Assembly: GCA_038049695.1 (NCBI GenBank)
Contig: CP142461.1
Location: 40,845,501-40,909,500 of the forward strand
DNA from: Cinnamomum chago
Lineage: Eukaryota; Streptophyta; Magnoliopsida; Laurales; Lauraceae
Reading direction: 5' to 3'
Length of the DNA: 64,000 nucleotides
Shown: piece after piece, positions 1 to 13,120 of the stretch
Numbering within the stretch: position 1 is the stretch's first letter
How the letters are laid out: each line of letters opens with the position of its first letter
Position numbers and translations under genes: made by a program
The notes under the pieces: generated by a model
Seen by the model: only the letters and a program-made list of their open reading frames with translations
The model's database searches: none
What the model was told of the DNA's origin: nothing

Positions 1-151
1 TGCATATATACACATTTTATTGGTGACGAATGGATAGTTAAACAGGTAGCATTTATTCCAGATGAGCTAAGCAACTCATCCTACTTGGCGGGCACACACA
101 AGCTTACATGTGCACACACAAAAGATTATGGTGGATTCAAAGCAACCATAC

Positions 152-3100
152 CAGTCACCACCCAGAGGCTGAAAATTAGCATTGTCTCTTGCTTCCCCAC
201 TAGCAATCTGCTGGGCACGCCACTCCTGCTTGTAAGAGAATACATTAAGGCCCCAGTAAAGGCAAAAGTATCAAGTGGTAATATAAAAGTGACAGCATGT
301 GCCTACCTCAATTTGCCTTTGTCGCTTCTTCTCTAACCTCTCATAGGGATCCTCAGGTTCATCCTCCTTGTCACCATGTAACTCCTCCTTTGCAGCTTTC
401 CACTAACAAAATAAAATTATGCACCATGTATTAATGCTTGAAGGCCCCAAATGCCAATGATAAGGGTAAAGATATTCATGCAGAACATCACCACCAGTCC
501 ATTGAATGGATAAACAAATGATAGAAAAATCATGATTTGGACAAAGAATAGAAGGGCACATGTAAAAAGTACCTTGTCTACTAAGCTGGAAACCTTCTTA
601 TTTGACCTCAAAGTAGGTGCCGCTGCAATGGTTCGTTTCTTATTACGCACAACTGGTCAAAGAGAAATACTTGTTAGCATATATAATTGAACAGGACAAC
701 CTGTGATACTGTACAGGAATTTCAAATGATTTAGGTGTTCAGAACAGTAAATAAATACCAAGCGGCAAGTGTCACTAAAATAATTACAGGAGTCCTAGCA
801 AAAAACTGCAATTGCACTGTGATCCATTTTAGGAAACAACAAACTGTTCAGAAGTTCATACCTTTTTGTGGGTTCTTAGCATCAGCAGTTGGCAGTGGAT
901 CTGCTGCACTTTCATTTGCTACAGCAGCCTCAGTAGTATACGATGCAGTTGAGATGGATGAGCCCTTTACAGTCACCACATCAGTTTCACTACTTGAGGT
1001 ATAAAAATCAGATTGAACTTTAAGGCCTGGTATTTGGGCATATCCAGATTCAGGAGCAACACCAATAGAGCCCGTGTAATCAGAAGCCACATTATCGTGG
1101 TAACTTACAGAGCCAGATTCACTATAGAAGCTAGAAGATTCTAGGCTATTAATTACAGGTTCAGAAGGAACTGCACCATTGGGTAGGTCATAGTACACTA
1201 CAGATGTCACAGGGGTGACTACAGGTGGTGTAGCTTCAGGAAACACATTTGCTGCCGACTCATAATATGGTAGTGGCTGAGGCTCCACATTCTGGCATGA
1301 TTCCGTAGGAGCATAGTAAGTGGAATTATTGACTTCAGTAACTGCAGGTGCATAATACTCATAGGAAGGGACAGTGTATGCAAAGCTATATTGTTCCGCA
1401 TAAGGGAGTGCAGGTGTAGACTCTGCATAGGGTGGCGGAAGAGGAAACAAAGGTGTGGGTGGCTCATCAGGTGGGGGTGGAGGAATTGGTTCATTATCAG
1501 GAGGAGGTGGGGGAATCCACTCCTCGTCAGGGGGAGGCGGAGCGCTAAACTTTTCTACAGGGTCTGAAGTTGTGACATCCAATGAGGGCAAAGTTGTATT
1601 TGAATGAACTGGTTGCTCTAGCTGAGCGTTGCATGATGCATCTACAGGAACATCATGGTATTCTGAAGTTTCATTATCAACTTCCATGTCCACATCCATG
1701 TCTGCAGCATCTCCAGCATGCGATTCAGTTTTGTGATCCAAAAAGACTGGAACCAGATTCTCATTAGCTCTTGGTGCAATCTCTCCAGGTTCACTACCCA
1801 GAAATCCAGATGAAAGACCATATTTGGGTTTGTCATCTTCATTATGAACTAAATGATCCACTTGATTCTGAACCGATTCAGATGCATCAGCAGTATCAGT
1901 AGAAGCACAAGCATTTTCAAAAGTTGACAGCAATCCTTTATCCTTCCCACCCACTCCAGATGCTGTTCCCATGGTTTGATGAGATGCATCATCATCTCCA
2001 GAAGAAATATGAAATGTCTCCACCTTGTCTAAGAGTTCATGTCTAGCAGATTGAGGAACTGCTTCTTTCCCAGTGGCTAGTTCAAGCTGCTTAAGTTGTG
2101 TCTCGGTGTGCCACCAAAATGGGAGCAAAGATGATCCATAAGATGCAAGTGCTTTGCAATCAGAGAGTCTGACTTCGATTTCTGATATATACTTTAACCG
2201 CCGGTCCAGTGCTTGAGTTTGTTCACCTGATCTGTTTTTTTTTAACACGTAATGAGTGTAAGAACTTAAGAAATAATAGATTTTCCTATATTTTGCAGGT
2301 AATGAGATCTTCCACTGAAAAAACAATACGAAATATGCAAATACAAAAACATCAGGCATTTAAGGTAGACTACAATGCTAGCCTCCACAAATGTAGCAAG
2401 TAGCAACTCGTCAGCCAAACATTTAGAAAATACATGCACACCATTCTGGATGTCCTAGTTGAGGTACATGGCTCATATTTGACCAGATGATCCTAGGAAT
2501 AAATTTTGTTGCAATCAAATGGAACTGGCTACAATGATGATGGTCATGGGTTTGCTGTCAATGGGAAAGATCTGATGTTAAGACCTCCAACCCGCGTCCA
2601 TATCATCATTATTGATGTCTTACATCATCTAGAACATACCATCCAGATTCCAGACAACAATTTTGACCAGTGGATACAATGGATAAATTGCCAAGCCGTT
2701 GTGAATATAGGCATTGAGTCAATTCCTATAAAATACAGTGGAACATATAGTGTGGGAGAAAAGAGCTGAAATATACCCTTCCAGCACCTTCAACTTCTGT
2801 AACAAATTTTCACCAAGTGCTATAAGCCGAACAGAATGAACATGACTAGCTTCAGCATATTCCTTCGATACTATAGGATGGTCATTCTTTTCCTCAACAT
2901 TTACAGCCATGGGGAGCTCCATGCTTCTACTTGTTGATCCCTCAATACCAGAATTAACCATATCAGATTGCTGGTTTGATACAGAATCAATAAGTGCAGA
3001 TGCTTCCATGTATGACACACTAATTGCACTGCAGTTATCATTTAGTACTTGAATATTTTCATCTTTCGTTCCAACATTACCCGTTTCCATTTCAAAACCA

Positions 3101-6100
3101 CTTTCACAATGTTCCTTCACATTTGGAATCAAATTAGCATTCCTAGGCCTGTCAAACAAAGATACATTTCCATGCACTTCAAGGTCAGCAATTAAATCTG
3201 AACTGGATGTGTGTGCGTCCAAAAGAACACTCCCACTTTCTTCAATGATGGGTGACAGTTTCTTCTCACCAGGTGCTTCCATTCTTTGAGCCAACATGTC
3301 AGGTGCCTCCCATGAAGTTTCCCCAGTCACAGTATTCCAGTAATAATATCCGCTACTCTCTTCATGCATCACAATCTTCCATTCACCAGTTGCATCCTGG
3401 TCAATTTGTGGACCAGAATTCCCAGAGGAAGATACTTCTGCCATTGAATCAACTTCACTGCAGGGTTTCAGAGCAGTAGAATCAATTGATCCAATATCAT
3501 TGTTGTCCATGTACTTGACAGCATTTAATGGATCTAGATCACCATCTGTGTTATCTTGTTTAACCCCTGGAGAAGCAACATCCTGACCCCCATTGCTTTC
3601 CTTGTCTCTTTCAATGTCTACAGGTTCCTCTACCTGGCCAATCACAAGCAACAAAGTCAATGAGACATGTGAAAGTAACCAGGCTTGCACATGACAAAGA
3701 TTAACAAATTTACAAATTTTAACATACAATAGGTGGAGAGATCAGGTTTCACAAAAACCTTAGGCTACCTAAATCTTGACAGCCTCTACCAACCATATTA
3801 GAATTCAGAATGAAAGAAAAGTAGTTCCCAGATATACTCAAAAGTAAGTAGGCAGCAGCAGCAGCATGACAGTTTGAGAAAAAAGGTTAAAGCTGCTGTT
3901 TATCAAGTGAAAAAAAAAAAGCCAATGCCACTATGTAACACAACAGCATAAACCTAAATAATTAATGTTATTCATGCATGATTGCTCATCGATGGCACAG
4001 CAAGCCAGGTATATAGAATGAATAGATTGACGATCAGGGATGTTTACTAATATATAATAGACAGATGTACACAGAAGATATCACGTGAATCAACTATGCA
4101 GGACACATACACGTCAATGTTTAGCTGTTTACCACTATGAAAATAGTAGAAGATAGAACCGCACACGGCATCTGCCTAATAGGAGGAGGGGAAGAAATGA
4201 TTCAAGGCATGAAGGTTTATTAAAAGCAGATAAATTACCTCTTTCTGATTCACCGATGAACTCTCCTCAGCCGAAGGCTTAGGTTCCTTCTTTTCTTCGT
4301 CTTCCAGTTCATCATCGCTATATTGTCCAAGTAACAGCAATGGATTCTCCTGTTGTTCACCTGGAAAACAGGACACCAACTTCTCAGTTGCCGCATACAC
4401 AAGTTAGAAGTATGCTTTCCATTAACTAAATCATCCTATGTTCACAAAATAAAGCATTTTGTTAAGATTAGAGTAGCAATCTCCAAAACTTCCACAAGAT
4501 TATAATAAGTGACTCTATTGACCACAGCTACCTGGCACAGAGAAAAAACTGTTAGGAGGCACAAACAAAATAAAGCTAGAGACATACGAACCGAGAAAGC
4601 AACATTTTCCTGCTGAACTCTTCAAGACGCTTAGATGCTGCCAAAAGGATCATAACAGGTAGGGAGTCATTCAATTTTCACTGTGTCGGCCCGATCTGAC
4701 CTCACCATTGAATGTTCCCAAGACAACCACCCTACAGTTTCAACACAGATTCTTGGGGAAAACAGTATTGTCTTGTAGAATTTCCAAATTCCACCACAAA
4801 TATGCTGTGTAGGCATATCTTCTGTATATATTCTTTTGAAGAAAATCTGACGGAACCCACCTGGAGAAGATGGTGAATTTGGGGCCCTGGCATGAGAATC
4901 CTGATCAAGATCCCCTCCAACTTCATCATGTCTAGAGGCGCCAACTAAATCTCCTACAAAATGTAAAGAAACAAAACATTAAAGCACAATCCCATTAAAA
5001 CATGTAGCTGAACAAGATATATGCTACATGCAAACAAAAGAAATTTTGTACTGTTTAACAAGTAGCTAAAACTAAACCAACATTTTTCTTTTCAAATTGT
5101 AACACATATCAAACTACCTCGGGGTTACAACAATGAGAACCTTTCAAGTTTGTAAGGGGCTCGTCTAAACCAAACCAATAATATGGAAAAGCCACAACAC
5201 ATATCCATTGTTGTCAGCCCCAGGACTGGCATTGAATCCTAAGGAAAAATATTAGTATCTATCCAACGAATCCCACTTAAAGTAAATCTAAGGACTTAGG
5301 TAAGAGTCTTAGGATTCAATACATGTTTATTGAATCTTACAATTCAAGCGATTTGACTAGAGCAAGAATATCCACAGCCAAGGGGTTTATATTAGTAGTC
5401 TCTCTCTCTCTCTCTCTCTCTCTCTAGTATTTTTTTGTTTCTAAAAGGTTATTAACGAAACCTCATAAGAATTTTTGTGAGTTTGGGAGGTTTTGGAGAT
5501 AATGCGGATGGTCAAGCATGCCACTAAAATGTTCTAATCTATGTATGGGGCTTTGTTCTGGATTCTTTTTTCTAATTCTTTTCAGTTTTTTCTTCATGAG
5601 CACTTTTTTAACTTCAGTAGACATTCTAACCTATGTAAGCACTTTCTAACTTCAATAGACATTCTAACCTATGTAAGCACTTTTTAACATCAGTAGACAT
5701 TCTAACTTATGTAAAAAATGGATATTCTATAAAAAGAAAGGATATTTGGATTTTATTTTTATTTCTTGTTTTAAAGGAAAAATGTATTGCAACTTGTGTA
5801 TTTCTCCTATTAATATTGATATCTTAAACAAATTTAACTATTTACACATCATTTATAATATATTAGTATAAGTCAATGGTATTAATCATATCATTGATAT
5901 TCTTGGAGGCATTAGGGGTTTATGCTTTGTTGTTCATGGGGAGGTTGATAGTAATAGTAGCAAGTGATTTCGTCAACGCTATTCATTGGGTTTCAAATCC
6001 GGAAGATGGCACTTGGAAATTCCATTCCCTTCTTCAAGAGATCAAAGTCTCATCTTCCAATGGTGTGGGGTCTTTTTCTCATGTGTTTCGAGAGGATAAC

Positions 6101-7283
6101 GCTAACTACATGGCCGATTCATTAGCTAAGCAAGGGTTGGATAGGACTGTTTCTTTGTTCCCTTCCATCGTGTAATGTATTGTTGTTGTAGGGTTCTATG
6201 TATAAGGCTTTTAACACCGAGTTTTCTTGTGCTCTTTGCTTTTTGGTGTTTTTCCTTCCTTTTAATTGAAGTTATTGTTACTGATACAAAAATAAAATAA
6301 AATGATACTCTTCATATGATTGCACCATAGTCTTACTTGCCATTGTATTTATGTTGTCTTGTGGATACAAAATGGATGGATTATGAGGAAGTAGTTCTTT
6401 ATCTGTTTAAAAAAATATTTATATAAGGGAAAAAAAAACATATGATCTGCTATATTCAAAACAATGCATATATCACCAAAGTTCTTATCACCATGTCACT
6501 TTACAACACCATCCATTAAAAAGAGTCATCAAGTTGAAATTTAGTTCAAGGCCCCACTTGGTTTGTTACACCATCAGAATAACACTGTGATTGCCCATTG
6601 CATCATATAAAAAAGCTTCCCTCCTAAAACATAGGTGTTTGGTTAACGATTTAGCTCACAGCAACTACTTGATCCTTTTATTTCTGGATAATCAAACTTT
6701 TAGCAGAAAGGTTTTCTATTCTGATTAGAATAATTGCAATAGAAGGGCAATAAGAACCAAATAGACCCTAAGTTAATTACAAAGTATACGATAGAGCCAC
6801 AATGTTATGTTTATCAAATTAAACAGTTCCACTACATCTCAATTCAACAGAACTTCATAATGATTAAATCTTTCTCATTCAAAACTTAAGAAGCATCCAT
6901 AAACATACGACGGGAGTCCCCATCTGACTCCAAGTTGCAATCGTTTTCCCTTCCTTTGATAAATCTTAGATACCTATCCGCATAAATCAGAACATGAAGA
7001 CATATTTTCGCAATTCTACTGCCCAAATCGCAATCGATGATCGATTTCAATAGCAATTTGAAGCTTAAAAAACAAGGGGGAAGATAGAGAATTTAGCACA
7101 ATCTAGGGTGAAGTGCCTCTGAAACCCACAGCAGAACGAATGAGAATCAGAGAAGAGAAACCCTAGGAGAAGGAGAGGGATGAGAAGGAAGAGAATACCA
7201 GAGGGTTCCGTGAAAAGATCGAGCTTTACTCTGCGACCAGCAGCCATTTGAGCTGCAATTCGACGATCCCTTCTCTTTCCCAT
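152..7283 (-). CDS. WW-domain protein, formin-binding protein 4-like (3' end outside window)
   Basis: Eight coding exons with GT-AG borders and consistent phase can be placed: 7199-7283, 4861-4953, 4239-4360, 2777-3633, 862-2231, 573-652, 307-402 and 152-225, giving about 925 residues before the window ends. The start is MGKRRDRRIAAQMAAGRRVK, basic as in plant homologues. One WW domain lies at about residues 183-214, with signature tryptophans near 185 and 208, the YYYW aromatic block and a closing proline. Exon 5 carries three runs of four or five prolines at about 615-650, each followed by acidic residues, a likely SH3/WW/profilin-type ligand. The C-terminal part is rich in K, R and E and is the best conserved block. 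This matches the plant family annotated as WW-domain or formin-binding protein 4-like; its biochemical role is not established. No stops or frameshifts were seen. The last exon probably continues left of base 1, since the donor after base 152 splits a tryptophan codon. Confidence 0.9.
5399..5426. repeat. (TC)n microsatellite
   Basis: About 14 uninterrupted TC units lie in intron 1 of the WW gene. Confidence 0.9.
5599..5716. repeat. 38-bp tandem repeat, 3 copies
   Basis: Three head-to-tail copies of a unit containing the words GTAGACATTCTAACCTATG and GTAAGCACTTT, with a few substitutions and an A-rich break in the last copy. They lie in intron 1 of the WW gene. Confidence 0.85.
5930..6295 (+). 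mobile_element. 5'-truncated LINE tail (RNase H domain)
   Basis: The reading frame ending at 6175 contains NAIHWVSNPEDGTWKF, then FSHVFREDNANYMADSLAKQ, which is the C-terminal RNase H region of plant L1-type LINEs (the acidic/histidine tail 'REDNANYMADSLAKQG'). A short 3' UTR ends in an A-rich AAAATAAAATAAAA tail, as expected for target-primed insertion. Everything upstream of the RNase H domain is missing. It sits in intron 1 of the WW gene, opposite in strand to the gene. A target-site duplication was not resolved. Confidence 0.75.
6549..6770. mobile_element. MITE-like element in intron 1
   Basis: The left end reads GGCCCCACTTGGTTTGTTAC and the right end, reverse complemented, GGGTCTATTTGGTTCTTATT. 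These imperfect inverted ends around 220 bp of noncoding sequence resemble the GGGCC(C)GTTTGGTT ends common in plant PIF/Harbinger- or hAT-derived MITEs. The flanking trinucleotides do not form a clean duplication, so the superfamily is uncertain. Confidence 0.4.
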
Positions 7284-7431
7284 CTTCTTCTACAAGAACC
7301 GAATCAAACGCAAGACCGAAATATGGAACTTCGGAGATTTTTCCTCTTCTTCGAATTCGAACGGAAGCAAAGGACGAAAAAAGAGAATTTTGTTTGCCCT
7401 AGAAGAAGTGAACAAACCCGAATGAATCTCA

Positions 7432-7440
7432 CTTTATATA
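7432..7440 (-). promoter_or_regulatory. TATA box of the WW-domain gene
   Basis: On the minus strand the sequence reads TATATAAAGT about 150 bases upstream of the ATG at 7283. It is the only good TATA motif I saw close to the gene. The intervening 5' leader is pyrimidine/AG-mixed and contains no upstream ATG in good context that I could see. Initiation is inferred near 7400. Confidence 0.5.
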
Positions 7441-8299
7441 CATGTTTTCTTTTGGAACTTATTAGGGCATGGGAATTATGTATAGCAACCTTATTTTTGT
7501 ATTATTTACAAACAACAACTTCCACCTCTTACCTATCTTAGGGCAATGCTCGGCACCAATTTCAGACGTTTCCTCAATCTCAGACGTTTATACCCAGGAG
7601 GTGGGAAACAATGGTCGGCACCAACTCCTACTTTGTTATGGTGTTGCGCCGTCTGTCTGTGTGTCCTTATCGTGGGATTTGGGCGCGGTGTGCCCCTGTG
7701 CCTCGATGCTTATATTTGGCCTTTATGGGAGGTCATAGAAAGAAAAAGAAACTAACAAAAGCAAAACAATTGCATCTTAATATCCAAAATAATTGCCTAA
7801 TCTAAACTCCCATTGATGGACTCAATTACTTCCTGAGCATTTGGAAAAAAAAAAAAACAAAGAAGGCAAAAACCTTTGCATGAAGCTTTCTTTAATGCTA
7901 ATAGAATGACCCTTGCCTGTCGTTCTTTTGAAAAAGAGAGTTTTTGCCCACTGTGATGGCCTGCACAAACAAAAGAAATATCCATCATCATCAAATAATC
8001 AAATGAAGATTTTCCTTCTTTAGTATTATATGTTGTGCCCGAGAAAACTAATAAAGTATCATTTGAATGGGCTCCAGACAACTTTAAAGTTTTGGGACGC
8101 AATCCCCCTCCCAATTATAGGAATATATGTTTCGGATGAAGCTTATAATTTTTTTTTCTTTAGGGGGGGGGGGGGGGGGGGGGGCAATGCCAATCCCTTT
8201 ATAAATGAACTTGTTTTTGACTTTCCATCATGCCCACTAGATAATTAGAGTCATCGAAGGGAGATTGGGTTTTTTGCTTCCATGCCATATCATTCAAAT
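7441..8299. other. Spacer without recognisable gene
   Basis: AT-rich sequence upstream of the WW gene. It contains two copies of CGGCACCAA(C)T about 65 bp apart and the G run at 8163-8184. Open frames here are short and show no recognisable domain. Confidence 0.5.
8163..8184. repeat. 22-base G homopolymer
   Basis: An uninterrupted G run preceded by a T-rich stretch. One of five G/C runs of 22 bases or more in the window. Confidence 0.9.
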
Positions 8300-8870
8300 T
8301 CAGGAGATTTTCCCACCATTCTACACTATCCATAATCATTATGGAATGAGCCAATGAGCCAAGAATCCGAGGTTACAACTAAACCAAACCACTCTAGCAA
8401 AATTACATAGAAAAAGAGCACGTTCCACATATTCCTCCTCATATTCACAAATAAGGCATATATATAGTATATCCAAAACTAGTGACCCAACCATTTCCTC
8501 GCAATAATGACCTTACGAAAACATTTCCAACCAAAGAGACTAACTCTTTTCCACTTGACGGTACCATTATTACTGTTAGTACTCATTGAAGAGAGAATCT
8601 TGTAAGTAGATTTGGTGGAGATATTTCCATCTGTTGTGAAGGGCCAATTTTTTTTTTTTATCATTAACATCATATCTTTGGAGATAGATCTTGGAGATGT
8701 CATCTACATCCTTATTATTATTGAATGTATTTGAAATCATATTGAGATTCTGAGGTTTAATATCATTCCAAAGATCTTTAACTTTAAGATCAATGTTAGA
8801 TATTTGAGAGATAGGTTTCCTAAGCCCTTGATCACAAGGTATCCATCTAGAATCCTAGACACAGTGGCGG
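8300..8870 (-). mobile_element. LINE fragment (zf-RVT region)
   Basis: Minus-strand translation gives the block between reverse transcriptase and the C-terminal zinc-binding reverse-transcriptase-associated domain (zf-RVT): QGLRKPISQISNIDLKVKDL, then WPFTTDGNISTKSTYKILSS and a W-K-x-V/F block. This is the usual order in plant L1 LINEs ('DG.FS.KSAY..L'). No reverse transcriptase core accompanies it, so it is a truncated relic. Confidence 0.7.
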
Positions 8871-8871
8871 A

Positions 8872-8907
8872 CCCAGGATTTTTGTTTGGGTGGGGCTAGA
8901 TTTTTAC
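8872..8907. other. hAT-like terminal sequence (single end)
   Basis: ACAGTGGCGGACCCAGGATT followed by a GTGGGGCT word resembles the CAGTGGCGGA(G/C)CCAGG end found at the tips of many plant hAT-type elements. No matching inverted end was seen in the following few kilobases, so only one terminus seems to survive. Confidence 0.3.
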
Positions 8908-9653
8908 TTAATTTTGCTAACTTTTTCCACATTAACAATACCACAAAAATTTTCTCACATTAATAATACTGTAAATAGACACAACTTTTTCCCTTGCTAA
9001 GATCTTTTGCCTAATTGAAGGGTCTTCCCACTGCCTCTCTTAAATTCAGGTGATCATCAATTCATCATCATCAAAACATCTAAAATAATATTTTCTTTAA
9101 TCCTAAGTATTTGGATGTCCTAACACGTTGATTTGGGTGAACACCTAATTACCCAATTTGTGTTCACAAAGGGGTTCTAATTCAATCTAAGAAATTTGGT
9201 TGCCTACACCTACCTAGCTGTAAAAATAATTTCCTATAGTTGATCATGGACTAATGGCAATGAAGAAAAATTCTCACTTAAATGTAACTCAAGTTATTTA
9301 AACATATGAACCCGGGCGTGTTTGGCAATTAATTAGTTAAAGTGAAGTAAAGTGAATCCATACAAGAAATGACAAAGGGTCATATCAAAAGTACACAATT
9401 TCAAAATTCCCTTCGAATTTTTAAAAAAAAGTAAAAAAAAAAAAAAACAACCTCTTTTCTCCACTAAAAGACAAAAAAAAAAAAAAACACTCCACTTTTA
9501 TATACAAAAAGTCAAAAAGATTCTATACCAAACAACTAAAAATAAAACACCATCATAACACTTTATATTTTATTCTCTCTTGATTTGATGCTTCACCTCA
9601 CCATACTTCAATTCACCATAAGGCCTAATTTATATATGAATTGAAGATTAAAG
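8908..9653. other. AT-rich spacer with A runs
   Basis: No gene seen. The segment 9310-9560 has a GGGCGTGTTTGGCAATTAAT start and an ACCAAACAACTAAAA end that could be a decayed MITE, but no duplication supports this. Confidence 0.4.
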
Positions 9654-11689
9654 TGTAACGCCCCAATTCCGGATACCGATATACTCGTCCGAATACCCGA
9701 AATTGGCGCGCTACTTCCCGGAAAATCCGAGAACTTCCAAGATCGTAGGCCGCAGTGAGGTCCAATTTAAAACTTTTTGAACCAATATAGTTATAACATT
9801 TAATATCGCGGAAACATAACAATTTAAACAAAGCGGAAGCAATAGGTATCGGTATATATGTTAAGTATGAGCAGAACATTCGTCTAATTAAAGGATTCAA
9901 GGTTAATCAAAGTTAATACATTTTGAGTCTACCCAACTCACTACAAAATTTCACTCCAAAACCCAAACAAAAGAGTCCCTCAAAACCCATGTGGATACTC
10001 CTCGCCCTCCGGCTCGACATCCGTGTCGACCGGGCCCCACGCGTACTCTCCTGCAACGGGTGCCTCCACTAGGGCTAATGCATCGTCAGGGATCTCTGGG
10101 TCAAGGCCTAAGCACCAATGAATGGGTCAGATCTAAACGATCTGGCAAGATACAACATACTACTAACATAGAACATATATATCAAAGGAAATAGAGACAA
10201 GTACATAAATTAAATGAATAGCAAGGGAAATGAACTAGGCAGTTGTGCATGTAAATCATAAGGAACCAAGATAAATAGAAACATCTAAACTACTGTAAAC
10301 AAAGGGGCACATTCACACGAGCTGGAATACCGCGGGATATTATGCCGCGGCCCTCCCATACTGAACACAGTCGCGGCGGGGAATCTCACCAGGGAATAAC
10401 TAATCCCGAATCTCACTCATCAACTCATCATCTCAACACTCCAGACCGGCACGGTATCACACCGTCCGTCTCAACCACACGGCTCATCATGATAGCTCTA
10501 CGACACTCAACTAGCTCCTACCGGGGATGATCAGTCCACAGGCTGAGCTTAAATCAACCGAGTGAATGTTCATGCCGACTCGAGAATAACTCTAAGGTCT
10601 GTGTCTGTCTAGGCTTTGCCTTGCGTGAACAAGGTCCTAACAATATCTCTAAGAAGTCTACACATCTCAATATAATCTCTGGATCTCATTCAAGGTCCAG
10701 GCCCACTCGTTGGATCCATACCAAGGCCCACCAGTACATGGCCTAGTCTAATACCGTCCAAACGAGGCAACAAATCCACTTATACTGATAAATAGTTCCA
10801 TTCCAATCCATATAACCTAACAGTCCAATAGAAACTACCTCTTCAAGCTAAAGGGTTCACATCTCCACACTTAGGCCCATTAAGGGCCCGCCTAGACACA
10901 GACACGGGTCAATGATCTCCGAAACCACACTATCGGGTCACCTCTAGATACCCTAGGTTCAGGTCTTCCATTTATGTTCAATTAATAGTAAACAGCTATT
11001 CTAAAGATCTAAGAATGACAATAAATGATAACAGTGAAGTATAAACTTCAATTAGAGAATCAACGGGAAATCCAACGGTCCAATCCTAGGTAATGGGCCA
11101 CTTTAGGTTCGGGTCCATCTCCGGTAATTCGATCTCTAAACGATGTCATTAGTGCCGTAAAATATTGTATTTGGTGCTTAGTTAGTTAATGGCATCTATG
11201 ACAACTCTTAGAGGTCGAATCATCTTAGATTATCAACCAAAACACTAAACAGTGGTCCCCGCGAGTCAAGGTTGAGCCACACCGTTGACTCGGGCTTAGG
11301 ACACTGATAAACGCTCATTTGGATGGTCAATGGGCCCCACAACTGATCATATCTCCTAAATGTTGAAAACTGGAACAATCAGGGTTTTCCAGGTGAACCT
11401 GATGTGTTGTGAGCTCGGTTGATTTCCTGGCCTGGAAGATCAACCGAGTGCACTAACTAATCTAAATCAGGCTTCCTGGACAACTCAATTCGTTTCCAAA
11501 GGTTTCCAGCGTGTTCGGTCAAACCCCTGGCCTGGGAGATTGATCGAATACTCCAAAAACCTTAGAAAGGGTTGATGTCCCAGTTTTAAACATTATCTAA
11601 AGTAAAATCCTAAGTATCGAGTTGATTTGGGTGTAAGGAGTCTGAGTTTCGATTGAAGAACCAACTTTTAGTCACTTCTTGCACAAACA

Positions 11690-12060
11690 GCGTGAATCGG
11701 GTCAACCGGTGCGAGACCAGGTCAACCCGGCTATTTGAAATGAAATTTATGCAAGAATGGCTAAGGGCCAGTTTTCCAAGAATTCCCAGTGTGGCAGGTT
11801 AACCTGGGTGGGTACCCGGTTAATCTGCCCTACATGGACTCAGCCTGCAGAAGGAAATAACTGGGAGCAGGGTTTTGTAAAAAATACAGTTTGGCCGGTT
11901 AACCGGCCTGCACAGTCCGGTTAACCGGCTGAACTGAAAAGGGGTCCCTGCAGCAGAAATAGCTGGGAGCTGCCATTTCTGCAATTTCAGTGTGTCCGGT
12001 TGACCGGCCTGCAAAGCCCGGTCTACCGGCTACACTGCCGGTTAACCAGCCGGTCTACCG
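11690..12060. repeat. Palindrome cluster in E1 (CCGGTTAACCGG type)
   Basis: About eight perfect or near-perfect copies of CCGGTTAACCGG and its variants (GGTCAACCGG, GGTTGACCGG, GGTCTACCGG) at uneven spacing inside E1, roughly 1.2-1.6 kb downstream of its TATA-like box. CpG is preserved in most copies. Confidence 0.8.
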
Positions 12061-12419
12061 GCACCCTGAAATGGGAGAAATCCCAATTGCTGTAACCTTT
12101 CTGTTTTGCCTCCTTTTACACCCAAATCACTTCCAATCACTTCCAAACTTCACCAACACCATTCTAAACATAAAATGACTCCATAACCATCCGTCCATCA
12201 CCTTATGGCCCACTGATCTTCCAAATGGGGGGTGAAAACCCCCATCCATCAGTGACCTTTCCATCCAAAAATACAAAAACAAGCTTAGGTGGAAACTAAA
12301 CTTACTGAACACCAAAATGAGCTGAAAACTAATGAAATCACGAAAATAAACACACATCCTAAGTTATTAGTATGATGCACTTGCCTCTTGTGAAATGGGT
12401 TGTAGAGAAACAACTTAAA

Positions 12420-13120
12420 GAGGGAGAGAAACAGAATTCCAGCAGTGAAGTGGAGAAGAAGAAAACCCAGCTGCTGTAGCAGAGTGTAGCAGTAGCTCCA
12501 AATGAAATATCCAGCAGCAGGAGGACCTCCCAGGTGATATGAAGAAGAAGAAGAAGAAGAATACAGCAGCAATGGCTCTTGAAAATTGTTTCCAGCACCT
12601 CAGTGAGGGAAGAGAAGTAGTGGCAGCAGCTGTGACTCTCTTAATAAAGAATTCCAGCAGAGTAGAGAAGAAAGAGGAGTAATGGCAGCAGCTGCTACAG
12701 AGGAGGAAATAAGAAGATGAAGGGGTGGCTGCTCCAAGAAATGTTTCTCCCAGCACAGGTTCAGCCCAGCTCAGTAACAGTGACTGGGAAGGGAAATAAC
12801 AGAGGAAGAGGAGAGATGAGGGAGATGGGTTGCAACAGCTGCTCCCAGCTGAAATTGAAAAAGGGGAGAAGCACAGCAGCAGAGTGGGTGTAGCAGCTCT
12901 AGAGAATGGCTCTTCCAGCACAATAGAGTAAGTGAAGAAGAAGGAGATGACCCAGCAGCAACTCCTAAGATGGATTCCAGCAGTAACAGCAGCAGAGAAG
13001 AAGCAGTTGCAGCACAGCCCAGGGAAATTCCAGCAATGGCGGATGAGAGAAATGAAGGAGGAGGATGAAGTGGAAGAAATGAAGAAGACAAAGTGGTGGC
13101 TGCTGCAGTGGTCTTCAAGG
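12420..13120. repeat. CAGCAG/GAAGAAG-rich degenerate repeat in E1
   Basis: About 700 bp of near-uniform purine-rich sequence with recurring TTCCAGCA, GCAGCAGCTG and GAAGAAG words at irregular intervals. On the minus strand it reads as long open frames rich in leucine, serine and phenylalanine, which is a consequence of the low-complexity base composition, not a recognisable protein. Confidence 0.6.

Noticed and set aside
11690-12060. CRISPR-like array
   Set aside because: Eukaryotic setting; spacing irregular, repeats too short and degenerate, no cas genes.
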